Assembly (NCBI GenBank): GCA_025667525.1
Contig: JANFOE010000052.1
Location: forward strand, 248,001-312,000
DNA: 64,000 nt
Origin: Glebionis coronaria
Taxonomy: Eukaryota > Streptophyta > Magnoliopsida > Asterales > Asteraceae
Reading direction: 5' to 3'
Shown here piece by piece: positions 21,476 to 32,799 of this stretch (positions within the stretch are counted from its first letter, which is position 1; the number at the start of each line of letters is the position of its first letter). The notes beneath the pieces were generated by a model, which did no database searches, was not told the DNA's origin, and saw nothing but the letters and a program-made list of their open reading frames with translations. The position numbers and the translations under genes are program-made.

Positions 21476-21490
21476 CCGGCAGCGGCGCCA
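21476..21490 (-). promoter_or_regulatory. Primer-binding site of gypsy A (Asp tRNA type)
   Basis: On the minus strand reads TGGCGCCGCTGCCGG, matching the complement of plant tRNA-Asp 3' end at all but about one position. This PBS is typical of Athila-related elements. Confidence 0.82.
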
Positions 21491-23156
21491 TTTAATACTT
21501 GGCTTTTAGGCCTCGTATAAAATATAGTTGTCCCAAGTCTTTTCGAATTGAAAATCGGTCTTAAGTGCGACTCAATTGTCTTTTGGTGAATCAAGAGAAT
21601 GGTTTGGTTTGTTTGTCTAATTTAAACTAATAGCAAGTAATTAAAGTGTCATTGAGTAAAGTAGAAGTTTAAAGATTGAAACTAAAATGAGTTAAAAGTA
21701 ACGCTTAAAAACTTAGAGGCAATATTGGAAAAGTACTAGAACACTAACAAAAATAACACTTAGAAATTTTATAAAAACAATCACTAAACAGGCCCTAATC
21801 AGAATGTTCTCCAAAAAAGGCCCAGATCGGAATGTATTCCGATCTGGTTGTCGTAATATGGGAAATGATGCTATCAGAATGATGAATAAGACACAATCGG
21901 AATGTCACAATAAAGTACCCATCGGAATGTTTCTAGATCGGAATGATGCTATTGAAAATTGGGCAACACTTCGTCTTAACCAAAGACCTTGATCCCGTCG
22001 GAATGTGCGATCGCAATGAGCAATCACAACCCAGATCGGAATAAGGGGGATTAACCAACCGATCGCAAAGTAGAACCCTATTGGGTTATTGCGATCAAGA
22101 CAATGACACCGTCGGAATGCGTAGAAACCCTAAGATTGCGATGGTAGCTAGACTTAATCCGAAATTGGTGGGAACGTAAAACTCAATAAGCAAATGTAAT
22201 AAGCTATTCTACCCGAATCTAAAATAATTCAAAAAGCTTAGACTCGCGACTTTTCAAAATGGAAATCAAACACTTTATGTAAGAAACTTTTGTAATGACT
22301 AAAACCTTTATGATATTCGAAAATCAATAAGCTAAGACTCTAAATAAGCCAATAAGCATTATGAGCTTATGGCTTAGACGAAGGAGCTTGTATAAAACAA
22401 GAAAACTTACTCATTAATCACGAATCACCTCCACAATCAATACGAATCAAGAACTATTCGGATTAACCATAAACTTTTGGATTAATAATAAGCGAAATAA
22501 AGAAATGAAGAATGAGATTAAAGAGCATAAAAACTTAACTTGATATTGATTAATGGAATCCAAATACAAAGATTAAAGAGAGCTTGAAAGAAAGGAAAAG
22601 ATGAAAAGTTTTGTGAGAGAAAGTTTAAGACTTTCTCTCTAAAAACTAGAAAGAAAACTTAAAAGTAAAAACTAGCTAATTCCTAACACCCTTCCTAATG
22701 ACTATTAGGAGGGTATTTATAGGGAAGGTGGAAGGAGTGCATGTGTTGCATCTTCTTTCTTGCTTTCTTCACGTTTTCTCGACTCGACTTTAATTCTTCG
22801 TCTTTGTCGTCTCGGGATTTGAACTTGTCTTTTAATTTTCTTCTTCTATTGGACTTAAGTTCTTCGACTTCGTTAAAACTTCCGCCTTTAGACTTTTTTC
22901 TTCGATAAATCTTCAGAATAGGCCTTGGACTTCCGTTCTTTTTGCACTCTTGATCTTTTGACTTCGTCTTTTCCCGTTTTTCTTCGATAAAAGCCCATGA
23001 AAACCCGTGTTTTCTTCCTTTTTCATATTTTGGTCCTAAAACACAATAAAAACACAAACCACGCATAATTCCGACTTATACGACATAAATCACATGTTTT
23101 GGTCTTGTTATTATTCGAAATAAGTGGTAAAAGGATAAGTGTTTTCACACTTATTA
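21491..23156 (-). repeat. 5' LTR of gypsy A
   Basis: About 1.66 kb. It starts TAATAAGTGTGAAAACACTT, where AAGTGT pairs with ACACTT around GAAA. The minus strand then has a TATA box (CTATAAAT, 22722-22714), an adjoining palindrome with arms near CCCTCCTAAT and ATTAGGAAGGG (22713-22688), and an ATTCCGA-rich stretch at 22130-21795. The 3' boundary is set only by the PBS because no second LTR is in the window. ORFs within it (for example 23066-22695) look like chance frames. Confidence 0.78.
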
Positions 23157-25054
23157 ATGTCCTCACCAAAGTACAGCTTCAAACGCTGGCCATTCACCTT
23201 GAAATTGGGCCTATTTGGCTGAGAAAGCTCAATGGTGCCATATGGAAAGACTTTGGCGACGGTGAATGGACCAGACTAGCGGCTCTTCAACTTGCCCGAG
23301 AAGATCTTCAACCAAGAGCTAAAGAGTAAAACTTGATCACCAACGTGGAACTCTTGGTTCTTAATCCTTGCGTCATGGATGATTTTGGTCTTCTCCTTGT
23401 AGATCAGTGAGTTCTCGTAAGCTGCATTCCTTAGTTCATTGAGCTCGTTGAGTTGAATCTTGTGAAGATCACCGGCTTTGTTGATGTCGAAGTTAGCCCA
23501 CTTCAAGGCCCAGTACGCCTTGTGTTCCAGCTCGATGGGGAGGTGGTATGCTTTCCCGTACACAAGAGCATCATCTAACTTATCGGCCCACGCGGCACGA
23601 TGCTCTCCCACAGTATGTTCCAGAATTCGCTTCAATCCACGGTTGGAAATCTCGACTTGCACATTGGTTTGGGGATGATAAGCGGTGGAAAGACGATGAT
23701 TAACACCATACTTATCCATGACTCTTGCAAATTGATCATTGCAAAACTGAGTCCCGCGGTCACTGATTATAGCACGAGGAACACTGAATCGAGCAAACAG
23801 CTTTTTGAAAAAGTTCACAACCACCCTCCATCGTTCGTTGGGAGAGCCTTTGGATGATGGAAATGGCCCCATAAAGTCGATGCCCCATACGTCAAAGATT
23901 TCAAATTCTTGTATGAAATTTTGAGGCATCTCATCTTTATGTGTGATCTTACCTTGTCTTTGACAAGCATCACAATGCTTAACCATTTCGTGAGCGTCAC
24001 GATAAATGGTGGGCCAATAGAATCCAGAGTCAAACACTTTCTTGGCGGTGTAGTTGGGACTAAAGTGACCACCGGTGGGTCCTTTATGGCAAGCATCAAG
24101 GATTTGCAAAGCTGTCGGTCCATCAACACATCGACGAATGATCAGATCAGCACATTGTTTGAATAGATAAGGGTCATCCCAGAAGTAAGTCTTAACATCT
24201 TTAAAGAACTTCTTCTTTTCTTGGGATGTTAACCCTTTGATGAGAATACCACCCGCTAAGTAGTTTTCAATGTCCGCAAACCATGGGGTGTCATCAAGAT
24301 TGGACAGAATAGACATTAAGGTCTCAAGGGGAAAAGAGTCATTGATCTCTTGGTTTGGATGATCCCCTTGATACGGATCCTCAAGTCTACTCAGATGATC
24401 CGCTGCTAGGTTTTCGGCTCCCTTTTTGTCACGAATTTCAATGTTGAATTCTTGAAGGAGCAAAACCCAACGAAGAAGTCTTGGCTTAGAATCTTGCTTA
24501 GTTAACAAGTACTTCAACGCGGAATGGTCGGTATAGACAATGGTGGTGGATAAAACAAGATAGGGGCGAAAATTTTCAAAAGCATAGACAACAGCTAAAA
24601 GCTCTTTTTCGGTTGTCGTATAATGTAATTGATCCCCCGTCATTTTCTTGCTAGCGTAATGGATTGGTTGGAAGTGTTTATTCACTCTTTGGCCCAAAAC
24701 CGCTCCAATAGCAAAGTCGCTAGCATCGCACATCAACTTGAAAGGTAGCTCCCAATTAGGGGTAACCAAGACCGGTGCCTTAGTTAGCTTATCCTTGAGA
24801 AGATTGAATGCTTCAATACACTCTTTGGAAAAGATAAAAGGAGTATCTTTTTCCAAGAGGTGGGTCATCGGGCGAGCGATTTTAGAGAAATCCTGAATGA
24901 AACGACGATAGAAGCCCGTGTGACCCAGAAAACTTCTCACACCCTTCACGGTTGAAGGTGGAGGTAATTTGGCTATGACATCCACATTAGCACGGTCCAC
25001 TTCAAGACCGGCTTTAGAGATTTTATGTCCCAGCACAATGCCTTCTTTTACCAT
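23157..25054 (-). pseudogene. pol: Gypsy CD RNase H and integrase
   Basis: 592 open codons (25054-23279) follow the RT. RNase H-like part: [17 protein letters not shown] context, [30 protein letters not shown]. Integrase: zinc-binding H-H-C-C ending CDACQRQGK, catalytic Asp in WGIDFMGPF and in IISDRGTQF. About 75 bp are missing after FPSSKG relative to B, and another segment is missing around 23570, so catalysis is doubtful. A TAG at 23278-23276 lies before the C-terminal part, which then stops at the A insertion. Confidence 0.88.
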
Positions 25055-25069
25055 GAAATGGCATTTTTC

Positions 25070-26116
25070 CTAATTCAGAACAAGGCGAGTGTCTTCACAC
25101 CGCTTAAGCATACGTTCTAAATTGGCAAGGTAGGAAGAGAATGAATCACCATAGACCGAGAAATCATCCATGAAGACTTCCATAGTTTCTTCAACCATGT
25201 CATGGAAGATAGCCATCATACACCTTTGGAATGTCCCGGGAGCATTGCATAAGTCGAAAGGCATTAGTTTCTAAGCAAATGTTCCATAAGGACAAGTGAA
25301 TGTGGTTTTCTCTTGGTCGTGGGGATCGATGGGTATTTGAAAATAACCCGAGAAACAGTCTAAAAAGCAGTAATAGTCATTACCCGCTAGACGTTCAAGC
25401 ATTTGGTCCATGAAAGGAAGGGGAAAATGATCCTTTCTCGTAGCATCATTGTGTTTATGATAGTCTATACAAACTCTCCACCCTGTAACGAGACGAGTAA
25501 GAATCAACTCGTTGTTTTCATTGGGAACAACGGTGATTCCGCCTTTCTTAGGCACACAATGGACGGGACTAACCCACGGTGAATCTGAGATAGGATAGAT
25601 CATGCCCGCATCAAGAAGTTTGATAATCTCTTTTTTAATAACGTCATGGATCTTAGGATTCACCCTTCTTTGCCTTTGAATAGTGGGTTTAAAGTCGTCC
25701 TCCATGCGAATTTTATGTGTGCGAAAGTGAGGATCAATTCCACGAATATCAGAGATTTTCCAAGCAATAGCTTTCTTGTGATTCTTCAGCACGGCGATAA
25801 GTAGGGATTTGTCTTCTTCTTTCAGGTCCTTTGCGATGATGACCGGTAACTTCTTGTTGTCTTCAAGGAAAACGTACTCGAGATGAGACGGAAGATCCTT
25901 AAGCTCTAAATCCGGAGGATTTGCGATGGACGGCGTAGTCAACTTTGGATCATCGGTAGAGATAGCCTTAGGAGACTGTGGAGAAATATGGTCCTCATTG
26001 AGAAGTTTCTCAATGGTACGAATGTCTTCATCCCAATTAGAGGGAGAATCGTCATATTGCAAATCCACATCTCCCAAAGTTGCTTCAAATTCTTTCAAGA
26101 GGAAATCACTCTCCAA
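25070..26116 (-). pseudogene. pol: Gypsy CD reverse transcriptase
   Basis: RT with RLVTGWRVCIDYHKHN, FPLPFMDQMLERLAG, and the catalytic FMDDFSVYGDS box near 25175-25145. Stops: TAG near 25273-25271 (B has Tyr, FAYKRMPFG) and TAG at 25072-25070 (B has Trp). A frameshift near 26110 separates it from protease. Confidence 0.88.
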
Positions 26117-26519
26117 ATGGAGTCAATGACGAAGCAATTGAGGCAACGGTCTCAACATTGGGTCGAGAAGAGAGATTACTTTTGCAAGCATCATGAAAGT
26201 GTTCTTCACAAGCCTCATCGAGAACATCAATAGCATTAACACTCTCATACGAATAAGGTTGCTTAGAAATCTTACCCATGTTGAAGACAATTTTATCGTC
26301 ACCAACTCTCATGATTATTTCGCCCGTGGCTACATCAATGAGAGTGCGACCGATCCTCAAGAAGGGACGCCCAACGATTAATGGAACACGAGGATCCTTC
26401 TCGTAGTCAACGATAACAAAATCCGCCGGGAAGGTGAATTTGTCAACGCCAACAAAGACGTCTTCGGCTATCCCCACTGGATAAGCAACCTTACGGTTAG
26501 CTAATTCCAAAGTCATTTT
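26106..26519 (-). pseudogene. pol: Gypsy CD protease C-terminal part
   Basis: Begins at the B junction with MTLELANRK and runs through GRPFLRIGRTLIDVATGE, the second half of the retropepsin domain. The DLGAS active site is on the other piece (near 35650). It stops at 26106 after a frameshift relative to the following RT. Confidence 0.85.
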
Positions 26520-26934
26520 GAATGTTCCGGATAGAGCAGTTTTTCCGCATAGGAGCATTTATTCCGGGTAGAGATTTATTCCGAGTAAGAGAAAATATTT
26601 CGGATAGCATATTATTCCGCATAAGAAGAGATATTCCGAATAAGGTAAATTTCCAGATTTATTCCAGTTTTCCAGTTTTAAATTCTAGCTTTATTTAAAT
26701 TCTAGTTTTTTCTTTTAGTTTAATTTAATTACTTCTAGCATTTATCATTTTAGTAGATTTAAACCAAAGCTCCCCCTTTTTAGTCACCAATTACAACGAT
26801 TCCACTTTTGACCGTGATCGATTCGAGAAGATACCGAGAACGAAACAACGACATATATCAATTGGGTACGAGCAACGCAAACAAAGATCTTGCAAAAGCA
26901 ACATTTTTAATCAACTAAAATATCAGTATTAAAA
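26520..26934 (+). repeat. Truncated 5' LTR of gypsy B
   Basis: Only the downstream part of an LTR, starting inside a stretch with repeated ATTCCG motifs (26520-26650) and ending at the PBS. The TATA region and U3 start are absent. About 1.2 kb would be missing compared with A or CD. Confidence 0.7.
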
Positions 26935-26949
26935 TGGCGCCGCTGCCGG
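26935..26949 (+). promoter_or_regulatory. Primer-binding site of gypsy B
   Basis: TGGCGCCGCTGCCGG, Asp-tRNA type, identical to those of A and CD. It fixes the 3' side of the LTR. Confidence 0.85.
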
Positions 26950-27139
26950 CTCTTTTCGTAAGGATGACGGTTTCTTGTGAGAAAAATTGGATTTTAGGAT
27001 CCGTTCTTTCGAGAACGTTATTTTCAAGCACAAAAATTTTCAAAAAACCCATAAAAATCTAAAATTTTCAAAAATACAAAAACATTAAAAAACCTATAAA
27101 AAACCAAAAATATTTTCTCTTGCATTTTCTTTTTAGTGT

Positions 27140-28548
27140 ATGCGTACTCGATCAATGTCTTATTCAGAGCCCGAGACTCTCGAAGATTTAGACATGGCCG
27201 GTGTACACAACAACAACAATAATAATCCACCCCTCCCAAACAACAACAATAATAATCCACCCCACCCAAACATGAATAATCCACCCTTACCCGACCTACG
27301 CACCATGGAGGAGCTATGTCAACCCACGATGAACGGACGTGGAGGCCCGATTGCGCCGATGCATGTCACGGCTCAGGAGTTTTCGTTGAAGTATCACATG
27401 ATCCAACAAGTGCAAACTAACCCATTTCGCGGAATTCCGGATGATGATGCCAACAAACACCTCGACAAATTCATTACCATCACCCAAAGCATGAAGTCCC
27501 CCGGTGTTTCTATGGATGACCTTCGCCTCCAACTCTTTCCCCACTCGCTTTCTCACCATGCCGAAAAATGGTTTGACCGTCTCCCAAAGAACTCTATTCA
27601 TACTTGGGACGACATGACTCAACGCTTTTTGTCGCGCTACTTCCCACCATCCATGGTCGCGAGCCTTCGTAACCAAATTAGTGGATTCATGCTAGACAAT
27701 GATGAATCACTCTTTGATGCTTGGGAACGATACAATGATTTGATCGACCACTGTCCAAATCACAACATGCTCCCCGTCACTCTCATTGACACTTTCTACA
27801 ATGGTCTCACTTTTCGTGATCGTGACACGATCAACGCCGCCGCCGGTGGTACTTTTATGAAAAGGAGACCGGAGGAGTTTAGAGAGTTGATTGAAAACAT
27901 GACTAATCACCACAAGAATTGGGATTCATCCGCATCCTCAAGATCTAACTCGAGAGTCAATGTTTCTTCTACTACTTCCAATCCCGAGATGACTGAAATT
28001 TCTCGACAACTCGCTGAGATGAACAAGAATTTCATAACAATGGCCACAAACCACTTTCAACAAGCTAAAGCCGTTGCTATTTCTTGTGACACATGTGGTG
28101 GTCCTCATTCTTACAATGATTGTCCTTCTACCCAAGGCACTTTTTCTGAAAACGTTAACGCAGCTTACGGTACTTATCCCACGGGAGGCTATCAAGCTCG
28201 ACCTCAAGGAGACCGTAGCTTGCTAAGTTATCGTTCCAACAACTATCTTGCTCCACCCGGCTTCCCTCCTACAAACCAAAACTAACAACAAAGCTATAAC
28301 TGAAACAACCAATCCCAACCTCGTGCTACCAATCAATATCAATCCCAAAGAAACCCATACCCAACTCAAGGAAATTCTCAAGCTTACCAAGCTCAACCTC
28401 TCAATCAACCGATGGCATTGAATCAAGACGTCGAAACGTTTATGAAGACTAATCGGGAGATGGTGACGAATCTTCAGAGTCAATTTGTCAACTTGAAGAA
28501 TGATATGGCAAACAAGGGAGCGATATTCGAGCCGAGCTAAGGAATGAC
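27140..28548 (+). pseudogene. gag: Gypsy B gag
   Basis: Start at ATG 27140, just after a splice-acceptor-like TTTCTTTTTAG. N-terminal Asn-rich run, then the gag core with HAEKWFDRLPKNSIHTWDDM and FLSRYFPPSM, and the knuckle-like CDTCGGPHSYNDC (CX2CX3HX4C). Stop TAA at 28283-28285 and a further stop nearby, then a one-base frameshift near 28510. The N-terminal 381 codons are open. Confidence 0.9.
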
Positions 28549-30087
28549 ATGGCAAAACAAAGCAATGAAATTCGCGCTGACATGAGAGACACTTTCAGCA
28601 CTCAAGCGCTTAACATACGTGATATGATCGGTTCGCTCATCCAAGGTAATCAACCCTCTTCTTCGGGTACTCCTCCGAGTAACACCGTTGCGAATCCAAG
28701 AGGGGAGATGAAAGCAATCACCACTCGTAGTGGAAAAGGTTATACGGAACCCGAGCTTCCTACACCTCAACCCGTGATTGTGAACTAGGAAAAAGAGCAA
28801 CTTTCCCCACCTCCTTTGCATTCTACCCCCATTTCCCCACCACCCGTGGTTGTGAGTGATCCTATTCCCCTAAAGCCTTCTTCTTCATCCAATATACCTT
28901 ATCCTTCAAGGTTGAGGAAAGAGAAGCAAAAGAGCAAGGATGATATTCAAGTTTCAAACTTTCTAAAAATGTTTAAACAATTGAATTTTAACATCTCCTT
29001 TGCCAAGGCTCTCACTCACATGCCCAAATACGCGAAAATGTTTAAAGATCTTCTAAGTGACAAGGAGAAGCTTCTTGACATTGATCAGACCCAACTTAAT
29101 GAGAATTGCTCCGCCGTTCTCTTAAGGAAATTGCCCACCAAACTTGGTGATCCGGGTCGCTTCTTGATTCCTTGCAACTTCCCAGGAGTAGAGAATTGCA
29201 TGGCCCTAGCCGATCTAGGTGCCAGTATAAACTTAATGCCTTTAAGTGTTTGGAAAAAATTATCTCTCCCCGAGCTAGTCCCCATCAAAAATACTTTGGA
29301 ATTAGCCAACCGTACGGTTGCTTATCCAGTGGGGATAGCCGAAGATGTCTTTGTTGGCGTTGACAAATTCACCATCCCGGCGGATTTTGTTGTCGTTGAC
29401 TACGAGATGGATCCTCGTGTTCCATTAATCATTGGACGTCCATTCCTGAGGACCGGTCGCACTCTCATTGATGTAGCCGCGAGCGAAATAATCATGAGAG
29501 TTGGTGACGATAAAATTGTCTTCAACATGGGTAAGATTTCTAAGCAACCTTATTCATATGACAGTGTTAATGCTATTGATGTTCTCGATGAGGCTTGTGA
29601 AGAACATTTTCATGATGCTTGCAAAAGTACTCTCTCTTCTCTACCCAATGTTGAGACCGTTGCCTCAATTGCTCCGGCATTGACTACTTTTGGAGAAAGT
29701 GACTTGGATGATTTCGAAGCTAGCATGGGTCCTCTCGATATTAAGTATGATGATTCTTCCACTAATTGGGATGAAGACATTCGTACTATTGAGAGACTTC
29801 TCAATGAAGACCCGTTTTCTCCTCCTTCTCCTAAAGAGGTGACTAATGATGATCCATCGTTAGTTACACCATCTATTGAGGACCCTCCTACTCTTGAGCT
29901 TAAAGACCTACCTCCTCATCTTGATTACGTTTTCCTTGAAGACAACGAGAAGTTACAGGTCATCATCGCAAAGGACCTGAAAGAGGAAGAAAAATCCCGA
30001 CTTATCGCCGTGTTGAAGAAGCATAAAAGAGCTATCGCTTGGAAAATCTCCGACATTCGTGGAATTGATCCTCACTTTTGTACATAA
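28549..30087 (+). pseudogene. Gypsy B gag C-terminus, protease and linker
   Basis: Pro-rich hinge and basic SRLRKEKQKSKDD as in A, then retropepsin with ALADLGASINLMPLS (near 29205-29250) and GRPFLRTGRTLIDVA. An acidic linker to RT follows. Breaks: TAG at 28786-28788 and a frameshift near 30080 at the FRTHKI position. Confidence 0.9.
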
Positions 30088-31111
30088 AATTCTCATGGAG
30101 GACGACTTTAAGCCCACAATTCAAACCCAACGAAGGGTGAATCCTAAAATCCATGAAGTCATCAAAAAAGAGGTTATCAAACTTCTTGATGCGGGTATGA
30201 TTTACCCTATTTCGGATTCACCATGGGTTAGTCCAGTCCATTGTGTGCCTAAGAAAGGCGGAATCACCGTTGTGCCCAATGCCAACAACGAGTTAATTCC
30301 TACCCGTCTCGTTACTGGGTGGAGAGTTTGTATAGACTACCGCAAACTCAATGATGCCACGAGAAAGGATCATTTCCCTCTTCCTTTTATGGACCAAATG
30401 CTTGAACGTTTAGCGGGTAATGAATATTACTGCTTTCTTGATGGTTTCTCGGGTTATTTCCATATACCCATCGATCCCCAAGATCAAGAGAAGACAACAT
30501 ACACTTGTCCCTATGGCACATTTGCCTACAAAAGGATGCCTTTTGGCTTATGCAATGCCCCCAGGACTTTCCAAAGGCGCATGTTGGCTATCTTCCATGA
30601 CATGGTTGAGCAAACCATGTAAGTCTTCATGGATGATTTCTCGGTCTTTGGGGATTCCTTCTCTTCTTGCCTTGCCAATTTGGAACGTATGCTTAAGCGG
30701 TGTGAAGACACTCACCTTGTTCTGAATTGGGAAAAATGCCATTTTATGGTAAAAGAAGGCATTGTGCTAGGACAAAAAATCTCTAAATCCGGTCTTGAAG
30801 TCGACCGTGCTAAAGTAGATGTCATAGCCAAATTACCTCCACCTTCAACCGTGAAGGGTGTGAGAAGTTTTCTGGGTCATGCGGGCTTCTATCGTCGATT
30901 CATTCAGGATTTCTCTAAAATCGCTCGCCCGATGACCCACCTCTTGGAAAAAGATACTCCTTTTATCTTTTCTAAAGAGTGTATCGAAGCCTTCAATCTT
31001 CTTAAGGATAAGCTAACTAAGGCACCGGTCTTAGTTACCCCTAATTGGGAGCTACCCTTTGAGTTGATGTGCGATGCTAGCGACTTTGCTATTGGTGCGG
31101 TTTTGGGATAA
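30059..31111 (+). pseudogene. pol: Gypsy B reverse transcriptase
   Basis: Contains GWRVCIDYRKLNDATRKDHF, MPFGLCNAPRTFQRRM and the catalytic FMDDFSVFGDS (near 30629-30660). The TAA at 30620-30622 falls just before the catalytic box where CD has Glu. The thumb and tether follow with [23 protein letters not shown] at 31109-31111 ends this segment. Confidence 0.9.
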
Positions 31112-32799
31112 AGGATCAACACACACTTCCAACCAATCCACTATGATAGCAAAACAATGACGGGGGCTTAATTGCATTATACGACAACCGAAAAAGAGCT
31201 TTTAGCTGTTGTCTATGCTTTTGAAAATTTTCGCCCCTATCTTGTTTTATCCACCACCATCGTATACACGGACCATTCCGCGTTGAAGTACTTGATGACT
31301 AAACACGACTCTAAGCCTCGACTTCTCCGCTGGGTTTTACTCCTTCAATAATTCAACATTGAAATTCGTGACAAGAAGGGTGCTGAAAACTTAGTCGCGG
31401 ATCATCTTAGTAGACTTGAGGATCCATATCAAGGGGATCATCCGAACAAAGAGATCAATGACTCTTTTCCCCTTGAGACCTTAATGTCTATTAATCTCAA
31501 TCTTGATGACACCCCGTGGTTTGCCGACATTGCAAACTACTTAACGGGTGGTGTTCTCATCAAAGGGTTAACATCCCAACAAAAGAAGAAGTTTTTGAAC
31601 GATGTTAAGACTTACTTTTGGGATGACCCTTTTCTATTCAAACAATGAGCTGACTTGATTATTCGCCGATGTGTTGACGGACCGGCCGCTTTGGACATTC
31701 TCCAGGCTTGCCACAAAGGACCCACCGGTGGTCACTTTGGTCCCAACTATACCGCCAAAAAAGTGTTTGACTCGGGATTCTATTTGCCCACCATTTATCG
31801 TGATGCTCACGAGATGGTTAAACATTGTGATGCTTGCCAAAAACAAGGCAAGATCACACACAAAGATGAGATGCCTCAGAATTTCATACAAGAATGTGAA
31901 ATCTTTGATGTATGGGGCATTGACTTTATAGGGTCATTCCCTTCTTCTAAAGGCAACAAATACATCCTTGTCGATGTCGACCCCGTTTCTAAATGGGTTA
32001 AAGCCAAAGCTTTACCCACTAACGACGCGAGGGTGGTTGGTAATTTCTTGAAACAACTGTTTGCTCGATTCGGTGTTCCTCGTGCTATTATCAGTAACCG
32101 CGTGACTCATTTTTGCAACGATCAATTTTCAAGAGTCATGGCTAAGTATGGTGTCAATCATCGTCTTTCCCCGCTTATCATCCTCAAACTAACGGTCAAG
32201 CCGAGATATCCAACCGTGGATTGAAGAGAATTTTGGAACGTACTATGGGAGAGCATCGTGCCTCGTGGGCCGATAAACTTGATGATGCTCTGTGGGCTTT
32301 CCGTACCGCCTATAAGACACCGATTGGTTGTATGCCTTATCGTCTTGTGTACAGGAAAACATGCCACCTCCCTATCGAGCTGGAACATAAGGCATACTGG
32401 GCCTTGAAGTGGGCTAACTTCGACATCAACAAAGCCGGTGATCTTCGCAAGATTCAACTCAACGAGCTACAAGAATTGAGGAATCAAGCTTACGAGAACT
32501 CATTGATCTACAAGGAGAAGACCAAGATTATCCACGATGCTAAAATCAAGAACCGAGAGTTCCACGTTGGTGATCAAATCTTACTCTTTAACTCTCGGTT
32601 GAAGATCTTCTCAGGCAAGTTGAAGAGCCGCTGTTCTGGTCCATTCACCATCGCCAATGTTTTTCCCTATGGCACGATTGAGCTTTCTCAGCCAAATGGG
32701 CCCAACTTTAAGGTGAATGGCCAGCGTTTGAAATTGTACTTTGGTGAGGACATCTCTCATGAGATGATTCCATCCCTCACCACGTTTCCCTTGAATTAG
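31112..32799 (+). pseudogene. pol: Gypsy B RNase H and integrase (decayed)
   Basis: 31112-31654 is RNase H and tether with at least three stops. Integrase resumes with [29 protein letters not shown] and [11 protein letters not shown], in which the usual Asp of DRG is Asn, so the active site is altered. A frameshift near 32170 follows. The C-terminal part (32221-32799) is open and ends naturally, as shown by the conserved non-coding hairpins right after it. Confidence 0.88.

Larger units (their letters stand above)
1..23156 (-). mobile_element. Gypsy element A (Athila-like), 5' part, host of nested copia element 1
   Basis: Ty3/gypsy LTR element on the minus strand. Reading from high to low coordinates it has a 5' LTR (23156-21491), an Asp-tRNA-type primer-binding site (21490-21476), gag (from 21245), then gag C-terminus, protease and the start of reverse transcriptase (2113-1). 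It leaves the window at position 1, so most of pol and the 3' LTR are not seen. Copia element 1 (2114-20054) splits its gag, with an exact ATATT duplication. Its 5' LTR starts inside the integrase C-terminal region of element CD, so A inserted into CD. Athila-like assignment rests on gag and RT resemblance and PBS type; it was not checked by tree building. Confidence 0.88.

Noticed and set aside
26515..26520. Target-site duplication for B
   Set aside because: Left CATTTT and right GTGGGG flanks join perfectly without a repeated 5-mer.
29501..29683. 60-aa frame repeated in A, B and CD protease (also 946-764 and 26305-26123)
   Set aside because: Off-frame shadow of the protease coding sequence; its conservation follows from the real frame.
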